From: Isoetes taiwanensis
Lineage: Eukaryota; Streptophyta; Lycopodiopsida; Isoetales; Isoetaceae
Assembly: GCA_021234155.1 (NCBI GenBank)
Contig: JAJEKV010000573.1
Location: 78,915-142,914, forward strand
Reading direction: 5' to 3'
Length of the DNA: 64,000 bases
The stretch's first letter is position 1, and each line of letters opens with the position of its first letter. Under the pieces are notes generated by a model. The model was given only the letters and a program-made list of their open reading frames with translations, made no database searches and was not told the DNA's origin. Shown here piece by piece: positions 1 to 10,031 of the stretch. Both the position numbers and the translations under genes were made by a program.

Positions 1-597
1 CGGTAAATTGCTAGAAATTTTGCATCAATCGTATAGTTTTATGTTCTTGCTTGTACGCCACATTTTTATCTCTTCTTTTTATTCGACTGGCGCAAATTTC
101 GCAGCTCTATCGATTTTCGGCCATTTTCCTCAAAAGGCACATTCTAGTTCTCAAGAAACTCTACTCTCCCCGTGCCGCTTTTTGCAATGAGGCAACGAAG
201 ATTTGCCCGCTAACTTGATAGCTCAAGGCCTGCCGTTTTGGCGAATTTGTACCTAAATCTGCTGCCTTACTCTCATTTGTTTCAAATTTTGTTTTTAAAT
301 CTGCAATTTGAGCTTGCAATCTGTCTCTACTGTATCACATTTAGAGCTGGATGCTTTGTTTTGTATGCTCCTCTAACAGTGTCCTATACTCGCGACAATT
401 TACTTTCTCCCCGCAAAGGGAACTGAGTTGTATTTCGATTGACTACTTGTTTTACACAGACTGAGTTCTACATTAACAGAACAGAAGTCAGGCATTTTCT
501 TCTGCGACAGATGCTATGGAACACACTTATTTTCCATCAATTTCTTCTATTGTTCAGAATTGTCATACGTTGAGCGGCTTTTGGCAAAATATTACAA
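1..597. other. No gene recognised
   Basis: AT-rich sequence with short chance reading frames on both strands. I see no domain, splice pattern or repeat that supports a gene. Confidence 0.5.
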
Positions 598-760
598 AAG
601 TTAGGGGTATTTTATGAAATAAAACAAAAGTTAAGGGCATTTTATGAAAACATAAGAAATACAAATACATGTATAGGCTTTTTAGGGGCATTCCGTGAAT
701 TTTTCAAAAGTTAGGGGCAAACTGTGAATTTCGAATAAAGTTAGGGGCATTTCGTAGTTT
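598..760. repeat. Degenerate short tandem repeat
   Basis: Four to five imperfect copies of a roughly 20-30 bp unit with the core AAAGTTAGGGGCATTTYRTGAA. Copies sit near 598, 630, 685, 708 and 738, with spacing interrupted by AT-rich filler. No coding or known element association. Confidence 0.6.
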
Positions 761-1524
761 TTCCCTTTTCTTTTCCTTTCTTTTTCTAGCCTCTTCTTGC
801 TTTAGAATATTCTTGATTGGCTCTAAAAAGGCTACATGCAGGTTACCTAGTGTATGATCCTTGGTAAAATGGCTATCCTGATGCCTATTTCTCAGTAAAC
901 TGAAAGCTTGTAGGCGATGAAGAAGTTTGCACGCCACCGTGACAGGTCGCATTAAACGATAAATTCAAGGTGTCGAGGTAATGAAAGGTTGGCCAATGAT
1001 GAGACAAATAATGTGCAAGGGCTCTCTAGAGATGAGCTAGTCGAGAAGGCATGCGCACTAATGCATGAATGCTGCCACAGTATGAGCGACTTTAATAAAA
1101 AGTTTAAAAATGTAAAGTAATGGATAAAAGAATCGGAAAAAACTGTAAGTTTTCTTATCAACTTTTGTCATGGAAATGAAAAATGAAATATACAGTCATG
1201 TTATGTATTTCCACTTTCTCAACCAAGTATAACCAACCCTACACATGCACAGATTTAGCAAGTAAATACACATAATAGAATCTCAACCAAAGTCTCAGCC
1301 AGAGAGATCGGATTCGCTAGCAAGGTCTTAAAATCTTAAAATCCTAAGTGCCTTTGGACGTTAAGGATGGAAAAAACCGTGAAAAAATGGATCTGCAAAA
1401 TGCAACTCTGAGAAGCAAAGGAACGGAATGAGAAGCAGAACTCTTACCTTCAAAGCATTGGATGAAATCTTTCCTTCAAAGAAATGAAGCGACCCCAAGC
1501 CTGCAAGCTTCCGATGACGGCAGG

Positions 1525-1559
1525 GTTTGCCAAGGTATTCCACAGCTGCCTTGGCAAAC
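1525..1559. repeat. Perfect inverted repeat within duplicated segment
   Basis: GTTTGCCAAGG at 1525-1535 pairs exactly with CCTTGGCAAAC at 1549-1559 across a 13-base loop. The left arm plus GTATTC recurs at 1601-1617, so the neighbourhood is locally duplicated. It lies just upstream of the Helitron coding region; a link to the Helitron 5' end is not shown. Confidence 0.6.
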
Positions 1560-1589
1560 TGATAAAAAAATGAAGAAAGGTATTCCGCA

Positions 1590-2213
1590 ATGAGGGCAGG
1601 GTTTGCCAAGGTATTCTGCAACTGCCTTCGTGAGAAGAAAGGTATTCCAAGAATCGCCTTCGCGGAGAAGAAAACCCCGATAAAAAATGAAGCAGAGCTC
1701 AAAGACATGTATATCGAATGGAGAGCAAAAATGGAGAGCAAGAGTTTACCCCGACGATTTTCAGAGCGCATTTCTCCACGAGAGAGGAGCAAAAAAATGA
1801 GAGATTGTTGTGGCAGTAACCAGAAGCAAAGATGGATGGATTTAACTCACAATGAAAATAGATCCGCTAAGAAGAGACGCTTTGGCACGTAAGTTGTTGC
1901 AAAGGCTAAGGCTTTGAGGTTAGAATATGATGTGAATGTTCCAGATACAGTTCATGTTGGCCAATCATCTAATGCACCCGCAATTGAGGAGACAGTCACG
2001 CCAGAGCCAATGCATTGTCTAACTGGTCAAGTAGATATGTTATCGACAAGACGCCAGCATTTGAATGACATGGAAAAGGAAGGAGATGCTACACATATGG
2101 GGAATTCACATATCATCACATCAGAAGTGAATGATATTAGGATGCAATTATTTTCCACAATACAGGAACAAACGAATGACCAACTTGCAGCAAACTATAA
2201 CAATAAGGGATAA
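1590..2213 (+). pseudogene. Helitron replicase, likely N-terminal leader region
   Basis: One frame runs from about 1590 to 2213, broken by a single TAA near 1890, and encodes a basic then polar sequence (for example AKKRRF near 1880, followed by EYDVNVPD). It is not a recognisable domain, but it precedes the Helitron replicase at a short distance and has the charged character usual for the variable N-terminal part of plant Helitron proteins. The stop lies in a GTAAGT context, so a missed intron is possible. Assignment rests mainly on position; the true element start was not found. Confidence 0.4.
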
Positions 2214-4430
2214 GACATCTCATAACACTCCTATTGGTCCTAGAGAACGTCCTACTGGTAATACCGATTTCAACAAGATAGCATGGACGTGGAATTTACC
2301 TTCTCCTCATGACCTTGGTAACATGGATTATAGATGTTTGTATTGTGGGGCTATGCAGTGGACAGCAGAACTCACAGTTAAAAAGAAGTGCAGGGCATGT
2401 GCTAATGGAAATGTGCAGCTGCCATTGATTCCAGAACCACCACATGCATTGTTTGACCTATATACGAGAACAGATAGTTTGGATGATCACTTTCGCACAT
2501 TCATTAGAAAGTACAACAATATTTTTTCGTTTGCCTCAGTGGGTGTGAAGATTGATGAGGCGTTGGCAAATGCTATTGATGGAACTTACACTTTTAGGGT
2601 CAATGGTCGCATGTGCCATAAGATGGGAACATTATTGCCGCCGCAAGGTCATCAAGAGCATGCAAAATTTGCACAGATATACATCATGGATGGCGAGGAC
2701 ATGCAAGTTGAACGCGGGGATGTCCATTTTCGATGGATTGAGGCAAGAAATAGTGGTGCGCCGCAGTGTGCCCTTATGACAGTAAAGTACAATCCATTTG
2801 TTAGCATATTCTTGAGTGCGCAAGATTATGCGGTGCATCCAACCATGGATATCCGCTTATGATACCTTCTTGCAATGTGCAAAACTCCCCGTGAGGAGAC
2901 AATATAATGCTCCAACTATAAATGAGGTGGTTGCCTTAATGCCTATCGACGATAAGCCCAAAGATGGTCGAGGGACATTATTATACACTCTAAGGATGGT
3001 GGGCGGAAGTTTATAGATGCATATCACTCACCGTGATGATCCATGGCAATTTGTGCTACTTCTTCCCTATGGTACGATGGATGGCATTTTAAAATATCTC
3101 ATGGACTTAAGAGGCGCAAAGGAAGTAACTATTATGGAGTTACTACAGATATCATCCGCTCACGCTGTCAGGACATGCATCTCCCCTTCACATGGCCTAC
3201 CGATTGTTTCAAGAATGTTTTGCGAAGATGGAACAAGAAAGATCGCACTGTGGTGTTGAATCAATACACCATTCAAAAGACATGTTATAGGCATTATGGA
3301 CTTTGAAGGAGACGATGCAAGTGCTATTGGCCAAAAGTGGTGTTACCATCCTCACATATGGAGGTTCGAGATACATGACCCAACGATATCGTGGATGCTA
3401 TGTCTATTGTTCATTTAACATGGCAGTCAACCTCTTTATAACCATGACCGCCAATGCAAATTGGGAAGAGATTAGAGGGAATTATTATATGGCCAATCGC
3501 CAAGTGATCACCCGCAGTTAGTGGCTAGAGTATTCCATATGAATGAAGGTGTGATAGATCCGATAACTAATCATGGTATATTCAGCCGCATAATTGCAAA
3601 AAGTCTATGTCATTGAGTTCCGTAAGAGAGGCTTGCCACATGTACATTTGTTGACTATGTTGGATCAGAAGACAAGCCCTTCACAAACCAAGAGATTGAT
3701 CAAATAATTTGTAGTGAAATACCGCATAAAGATGTATATCCCGAATTGTATGAGGTAGTCACCCGTAATATGATGCATGGGCCATGTGGTATTGATATCC
3801 AAATAGTCCATGCATGCAAGATGGTAAGTGTACAAAACATTATCCACGGCATTTTCAGATGAGACGACAGCTTGTTGACGGATATCCGCTAAAATCAAGA
3901 AGGGATGATGGCCGAAAAGGTGAAAAAGGGGATATAGATTTAGATAACAGTATGGGTTGTGCCAGATAATCCATGGTCGACATCGTGATTTCCGTGCCAT
4001 ATCAATGTTGAGGTATGTGTCACGAAAGGCCCTTAAATATCTATACAAATATGTTTACAAGGGGCCGGATATGATCAATGTGGACTTAGAAGCAGCGAGT
4101 GATGTGCATCTACTAGCAGCAGACCCACCATAAACCATGATGAGGTTGAGCAATACTTGAATGCACGCTATTTCTCAGCTTCTGAGGCATCATGGAGAAT
4201 CCTCTCATATGAAATACAACAACAGTTTCCTCATGTCACTAGATTGGCCGTGCATCTCCCAATGCAACAAGATGTATACTATCGAGAAGGTATGAGCATG
4301 GACAGTATAAGAAGTAAGAATAACGGAACAACATTGACAGCTTTTTTCGAGATGAATGCATCTAGAGGTAGAGAAGCTACACAATTGCTCTACCATGATT
4401 TTCCTTCAGAAGGAGAGCGATACTATTTAC
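2131..4430 (+). pseudogene. Helitron Rep (HUH endonuclease) domain, frameshifted
   Basis: This is the rolling-circle replication initiator part of a Helitron RepHel protein, which nicks and joins single-stranded DNA. The first block (2131-2862) has a CxxCGAMQW zinc-binding motif, then the conserved blocks GTYTFRVNG and AQIYIMDGE. Further on, in changing frames, are NMAVNLFITMTANANWEEI (about 3417-3473), the metal-binding HUH signature within GLPHVHLL (HVH at 3639-3647), HGPCGIDIQ, and the two-tyrosine motif KYLYKYVYKGPD (4035-4070). After that comes QYLNARYFSASEASWRI, the usual bridge to the helicase. At least six frame changes and stops mean no intact protein can be made. Family identity is firm; activity is lost. 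Confidence 0.9.
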
Positions 4431-4439
4431 TTTACTTCG

Positions 4440-6267
4440 CTGACCCGCCGTGCGGATGTGCAATTAGTTTTGAAGATTTACGCCTTTTGACGGGAGTTGT
4501 GTGCAACATATAAAGAAGCTTGCATTCGCCGTGGGTTGCTTCGAGATGACAATGTATCGGCTTGAGTCTTCAAGAAGCAAAGATGGGACATGCCACCACA
4601 TGCCACACACATGTTCGCCATGATCCTTATAAATTGTGAACCATCGAATCCACTACAACCTGGGAAGAAGTCGCTTTTATGATCGATGACTTCTTGCATG
4701 AGGCACTAAGGGTTGCACAAGATCAAAGTGTAAATATGTGTGATCAATTATTTGACATGGCACTTCTAGACATTGAAGATCATATGAACTCTATCTACAT
4801 CCTTAAGGGAGTTTGATTTCATTCTTCCCGAAAGCGCAATAGATCCATATATGATATTTCGGGATGAGGTGTTTCAAGAAGATATGGTAGAGGTGCAAGA
4901 AGTCGTGGACCGCTTATATCACAACCAAAGATGTTATCTTCGACCGCAGGATCGACGCTAGAAAAAGAACGGTTTTTTCGCTCGTGGTGCAAAGCGCTCA
5001 GAAAGAGTTTTTTTTAACACCATGTTGTCTTATGTTCGTGCTAAAGGTATCATTGCACCGCAAATGGCCTCTTTAAATTGCATCCACTTTATTGAAGGGT
5101 GGGCGACCGCATATTCAAGGTTCAAGATACCGATAAACATAGATGAGACGTCAACTTGCAATATTCTAAAGCAGCCGGAGCTGGCAAAATTGATAAGAGC
5201 GACTCGCATGATTATATGAGATGAGGCCCCAATGATGCATAAATATGTTTATGAAGCATCGATAGAACACTTCGCGGACGGATGTCATGTGACAAATTGT
5301 TTGGGGACTCATTGTTGTTTTGGGAGGAGATTTTCGCCGCCTTCCACCCGTGGGTTCCACGAGGAAATCACCCCAAATTGTGCATGCTTCTTTGAAATGC
5401 TCTTACATATAGGATCATGTCGAGGAACATAAGCTGAACGTAAATATGCGAATAATGAATAGTGTGGGAAGAGACGCGAAGAGCAAAAAGGCATTTGCGT
5501 AATATTTTTACGAAGTTGGAGATGGACTTGAGACCACGTTTCCCAATATTGATTGACGGATACGCCTTCTAGAAGAGATTTAGGTGTGAAGTCGCAAGAC
5601 TTAAAATCGATTTGCTAGCCGTGATATTCCCTCGATGTTTCCGTTAATTATGGAAGTGTGTCCTATTGTAAAGGTGTACTTACGCTTACCGAATGAGGAT
5701 GTAGATGAAGTAATTAAGAGGATGACAGAGTGGTTGCCCGCCGCACCTATTGATTATTACAAAGGTTGATCGAGCTATTAATGAGAATGACGCAGGGTCT
5801 ATCCCATCAAATTTTGAATGCACAAACTCCGAAAGGGATGCCTCCTCATCAATTAACTTTGAAGGTTGGCATGATTGTCATGTTATTGAGGTATGTTTCT
5901 ACATGCAAGGGACTCTACAATGGCACTCGCCTCATTATACGTTCATTGGGAAGACGCGCTATAGATGCCGAGATTGTCACTGGTGCCCAACAATGCAGAA
6001 CTCCCATTTCAGTTTGAGTGCATACAATTTCCATTGCGTCCAGCTTTTGGTATGACAATCAACAAGTCCCAAGGCCAAACAATGAAAACGGTAGGTTTGT
6101 ATTTGCCAAATCCAAAGATTCAACATGCATAACTCTACGTGGCACTCTCGAGAGCTCAAGGAATCCAAGGCATAAAGGTACTCATTCTATCGAAGGATGG
6201 AGATGCTTCTGCAGATGTCGACAGATCATGATATACAACAAATATAGTATACAAAGAACTCCTCTAA
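4440..6267 (+). pseudogene. Helitron PIF1-type helicase domain, frameshifted
   Basis: C-terminal SF1B helicase of the same RepHel protein, which would unwind DNA during rolling-circle transposition. Recognisable blocks in order: MLSYVRAKG after a ruined Walker A (about 5022), FKIPINIDETSTCNI (about 5122), the Walker B DEAPMMHKYVYEA (about 5221-5260), VHASLKCSYI and HKLNVNMRI (about 5380-5460), GMPPHQLTLKVGMIVMLLR (about 5836-5892), YNGTRLIIRSLG, then FGMTINKSQGQTMKTVGLY (about 6045-6105) and the family-typical tail TNIVYKELL before TAA at 6265-6267. The canonical GxGKT of motif I is not present near 4990-5020, where the frame reads AKRSER. Several frameshifts and stops. Same strand and order as the Rep domain, so one ancestral ORF. 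Confidence 0.9.
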
Positions 6268-6385
6268 GTGTAAGTTTGATACTTAAAAATCACAACTTCT
6301 AATTTCTCTTTATTTTTATTGATATCTTCTACTTTCTTTCTTCCTTTTATTTTTATCTTACTTACTTACATTTTCATCCATGTAG

Positions 6386-7147
6386 ATGGTGCGTATTTTG
6401 GTCCCGTGGTATGTCTTCGGTCACCATGTCACCAAATGCCTAAAGGGTGACAGGAGCTACCACATCTCCCGAGTTACTTATGTCATACGCGCTCTTGGAT
6501 CATGGTATGACTGGGAACGAAAATACCATGCTCATGTACATGGGGTAGCGAGCGTGGAGATTGAGGATCTCATTGCAAAGCTCAAAGAAGTATTTAGCAC
6601 TGACGAGGTTGTCAAGTTGGAGCACTTTATCCAACTAATTGATGACTTCCTGTTTGCTGAAGTTTACCCGAGGGAATGTTGTTTACGCGTATGTGCTGTG
6701 AGAGAGGTAGGTGGAGGATAGAGTACATGTATCTATTTATTGGGTAATGTAGTGCTTTGACTAACCTTCGATTGTTTATCTTTTTTTTATCAGATGAGAA
6801 ACGACACCATGCGCTGGCGAATTGGTGTTTTGGTAGCAAAAGAACTCACTTGCGTTGGAATATGTAATGGAACACTTTTTAGGGTCTACAAATCATTTCT
6901 TTCCGATGAGGTATCTGATTCCATTATACGAGCCTACCTTCGAGATGAGTTGTCTCATGTGCTTGATAGTCGTGAGACATCGTGGGCAGTTCGAATCAAT
7001 GACTCGCCTGTACATTTCACTTTTACCCCGGCTAAGATGTTATCTGTCGGAGAAGTGAAGATATCACGGGAGCATCTAACAAAGTACAACATTAGGCCCT
7101 TAGTCATGTGCGCCATGTGGAGATGTATATTTACAGTTCCATCGTGA
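6386..7147 (+). CDS. Two-exon ORF of unknown function carried downstream of the Helitron helicase
   Basis: Exon 1 (6386-6706) is open for 107 codons and ends GAG|GTAGGT; a pyrimidine-rich intron of 87 bases ends ATCAG|; exon 2 (6794-7147) is open for 117 codons to TGA. Both junctions are in phase 0, giving 224 residues with no internal stop. A further GTAAGT donor (6270) and TGTAG acceptor (6383-6385) lie between the helicase stop and this ORF. I recognise no domain; the product is mixed charged and hydrophobic, with no signal peptide or membrane span evident. It sits between the helicase and the Helitron 3' hairpin, so it is either a captured host gene fragment or an accessory Helitron protein. 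It is far less damaged than the helicase next to it. The start is uncertain, since ATG directly follows an acceptor. Confidence 0.45.
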
Positions 7148-7497
7148 ACTAAAACATCAATGAGCCAAGACAAGATTTTGTATTTTATGTATTTTTGTAC
7201 TTATTTCTTATTGATGTACTTAACTACTTCTAAGAGTGACATTTTCAACATCAACTTTGGATTTGTCTTTTCAGATTTTTTGCATACAGAGGTAGATTAA
7301 ACTATCTCCTACATCCGTTATAAAGCATTGTTTTCTCTATTGAAATCCATGAACGCAAATGCTACTGGCATTATACTATTTCAATAACAAAAATTTTTAC
7401 AATAGCAAATAACGTCAAAATTTCACATATAGATGTTTGAGGCAAATATTTACTAGGGTGTTAGAGGCGAAGGAAAAGCACATGCCTAGGACATTAG

Positions 7498-7526
7498 CCC
7501 GGCAACGCCAGGCACACATTTACTAG
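7498..7526 (+). mobile_element. Helitron 3' terminus: GC-rich hairpin and CTAG end
   Basis: GCCCGGCAACGCCAGGC (about 7497-7513) forms a short GC-rich stem with an internal AAC loop, followed after about ten AT-rich bases by CTAG at 7523-7526 and then T. A GC-rich hairpin just before CTRR, with insertion between A and T, is the diagnostic 3' end of Helitrons. Orientation agrees with the RepHel remnant upstream. The matching 5' TC end was not found with confidence; it should lie upstream of about 1.8 kb. Confidence 0.8.
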
Positions 7527-8001
7527 TTTCATATTAAAATCCACTTTTCATAGCTAAGAAATTTATTCGTACAACTAAAATGTGAAAACTCGCAACTCCT
7601 ACTTAAAATTCTCTAAGGTCTCATGATTGCAACTGCATTTAGCCCTTGCCACCTGGTCTTAGGCTAGCCCATCTCAAAGAGAAAGCCCATACAATTACCT
7701 TAGTTATCTCCTTATAATTTGGACATTTTATTTTTAACGTTATGCTTTCAAGCAATAATAGTTCATACATATAATTCTTGCCTTGTAATCTCTTGTAGTT
7801 GCATCGGTTTACACTGTGATGATCTGTGCTCAACCCAAGCTCCGTATGCTCCCTTATATCTTGGTATCTTTATTTGTTATCAATAATTAACAATTATCTT
7901 TAACATTTAGTTATTAACAAACCTGCCATTGCAATGTAACAAAGCACAAACAAAACAAATATAAACAACAAAAAGACAAGACCTTAAACCTAGGTCCTTG
8001 C
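7527..8001. other. AT-rich spacer, no gene
   Basis: Unique-looking AT-rich DNA between the Helitron end and the LTR retrotransposon. No supportable coding region. Its last bases, CTTGC at 7997-8001, are the candidate left target-site duplication of the retrotransposon. Confidence 0.5.
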
Positions 8002-9476
8002 TGTGACGTTCCAGCATAGTATACGGTCCCATGACGTATATTGTATCAAGACCGCCACGCTGACATGCCGCCCCAATCGACGCAGTACCGATGTGTACCT
8101 AAGCAAGGGCTCTAGGGGGCAAATTAGAATGGTGCGCACACTTAGCAATGTGCGCACTTTTAGACCTTTAACCCATTAAAGGTAGACCAAAGGTCATGGA
8201 AACCCTAAACCTAACTGATAGCCTACATAAGGCACCAAACCCTAACTTTCCCTTTTTCGCCACGTGACCTTCCGAGTCTCGACTGCTACCGAGGAGTCAA
8301 TTCCAACTTCCACGATCCGTCTGCGGCGCCCCAGCTTGTCGATCATCCTCCGACCGCATTTCAAGGAGAACAGAGACATGGACGCCTTTGATCGAAAGAG
8401 GAGGAACTGTGGATCGTGTATTTGGTCCATTGAATAGCCTAAACCTTATTCCAGCCTTCAAACCAAAGAGGTTTAGCCTATTAAATCACCCTTAGTAGCC
8501 AAGATTGACTTTTAACTAAAGAACCTAACTCTATGAGATAGATTAGTTCTCTCTGCTCCTTTATGTTGATATGATGGACTTGATGTATTCCGTGGACTCA
8601 TTGTATTGGGAAGGGGTAGAGACTTGAAGCTTAGTAGATGATGCTCCTAGATAGTCCCTCTTAGTGCATTACTAGATTTCGCCCAGGTACAAGAGCCCAC
8701 CCGGTTGTGGGGTGAAGGGCCGACCCGCTTAGAATGAGGTTCGTGGTTCGACTCTTTGAACCATCCCTTTGGTGTGTAAGGCCTACCCGGGATCATTGTG
8801 ACTAGGTCTACGGCTTGCCACCGCGGTGGGCAAGGCATGGGCTCACACACTGGGGGTGGTGGATATGACCTTCCGCGAGTTCAAGTCTAATAAGGGCAAG
8901 GGCCCCTAGTCACCTTGAGTCAAGATGTAGACCTCCTCGAGGGAGTGATCCCTACCGCCCCATCGGGCCGGGAGATGTAACCCAAGAGACGTTAGCCCCT
9001 TTGGCTATGCACCCGGGCGTGGCTACAAATGTGTCCCAACACTTTTCAACCTACGCAAGTGTGCAGTGTGAGGGGCTTAATGGAGGACAACCCCTAAGCC
9101 ATGCTCTTATGCCAGCCCAATCCATTGTCATGATTCTGTCTCGCGATGAACTCGAGACCAAGCTTGTCGGGCCATCCCCCGAGTCCGAGCCTTGGGTAGG
9201 AACTTCCATGTATTATGCTGATCTTTGTCTATGCAGATGTTGATGTGCCACCCTTCGAGGTGGATATATGATGTTATGTTACCGACGTATGTTTACGCCA
9301 CGCAGCCTAGGTAGGCCCCGAGGGAGACAGGGTAAAATGACCCTTCACTCTTCCCACCGTGGGCTCTAGGCGGTCACGTTGATATGTGGAGGGCCCCCAG
9401 ACGCTGTGGAGTCAAAAGGGATGAACTCCTCGCTTGTATACGGAATGGCATCGTGATAATGCAGTAGGGGACGCCA
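8002..9476 (+). repeat. 5' LTR (about 1.48 kb)
   Basis: Begins TGTGACGTTCCAGCATAG and ends near GGGGACGCCA. Nearly the same sequence recurs at 16846-18326. Landmarks shared by both copies include AGACTTGAAGCTTAGTAGATG and ATGCTCTTATGCCAGCCCAA. Open frames inside it (for example 9001-9243) are shared by both LTRs and carry no known domain, so I do not call them genes. Confidence 0.9.
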
Positions 9477-9479
9477 CGC

Positions 9480-9490
9480 TGGTATCGAGC
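9480..9490 (+). other. Primer-binding site for initiator tRNA-Met
   Basis: TGGTATCGAGC lies within a few bases of the left LTR end and matches the plant iMet primer site TGGTATCAGAGC with one base missing. It fixes the left LTR boundary and the element's orientation. Confidence 0.8.
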
Positions 9491-9670
9491 GATGTTCTTG
9501 GAGACCAAGAGCAAAGCACCATCATGCTCTCTTGAGAGTACTAACTTGATAGGATCCTCAAGCCTCGAAAAGTGGGAGCGATGTTCTTGGAGACCAAGAG
9601 CAAAAGCAATCGACCATGCATCTCTGAGAGTACTAACTTGATAGGATCCTCAAGCCTCAAAAAGTGGGAA
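9489..9670 (+). repeat. Duplicated leader segment, about 90 bp x 2
   Basis: GCGATGTTCTTGGAGACCAA starts both copies (9489 and about 9583); both end GATCCTCAAGCCTC followed by AAAAGTGGGA. The duplication directly follows the primer-binding site, in the untranslated leader where packaging signals of LTR elements lie. Confidence 0.85.
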
Positions 9671-9725
9671 TTTTTTTCTCATTTTGCAGTTTATGCTAAG
9701 CTAGTAACAGCTTAAATAAATTGGA

Positions 9726-10031
9726 ACTTAATAAGACTAAAAAAATGAGCCAAAACCTCCTCGTGCAAGGTGGTCTCACAAAAGGAAGGACTTAATAAGA
9801 CTAAAAAAATGAGCCAAAACCTCCTCGTGCAAGGTGGTCTCACACCGCTGACTTAATAAGACTAAAAAAATGAGCCAAAACCTCCTGCAAGGTGGTCTCA
9901 CAGCCCGCGACTTAATAAGACTAAAAAAAAATGAGCCAAAACCTCCTCAGGCAAGGTGGTCTCACAAATTTGACTTAATAAGACTAAAAAAAAAATGAGC
10001 CAAAACCTCCTCGTGCAAGGTGGTCTCACAA
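9726..10031 (+). repeat. Five-copy tandem repeat, about 61 bp unit
   Basis: Five copies of ACTTAATAAGACTAAAAAAA followed by TGAGCCAAAACCTCCTCGTG and CAAGGTGGTCTCACA, starting near 9727, 9789, 9851, 9910 and 9972. Copies differ mainly in A-run length and in the few bases that join units. It lies in the retrotransposon leader just after the 90-bp duplication. Confidence 0.9.

Noticed and set aside
7304-7345. CTATCTCCTACATCC as a second Helitron 5' end
   Set aside because: It resembles the TCTCTACTA start of some plant Helitrons, but lies just 200 bases before the 3' end with no own hairpin pair.
8690-8770. tRNA-like B-box (GTTCGACTC) in the LTRs
   Set aside because: No A-box or cloverleaf can be folded around it, and the right LTR copy has changed it; it is part of the LTR.
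9001-9243. 80-codon frame shared by both LTRs
   Set aside because: Its sharing reflects the LTR duplication; the right copy is frameshifted and shorter, and no domain is present.
9726-10031. CRISPR-like array of regularly spaced repeats
   Set aside because: The intervals between repeats are 3-10 bases, not unique spacers; the array sits in a retrotransposon leader of a plant genome.
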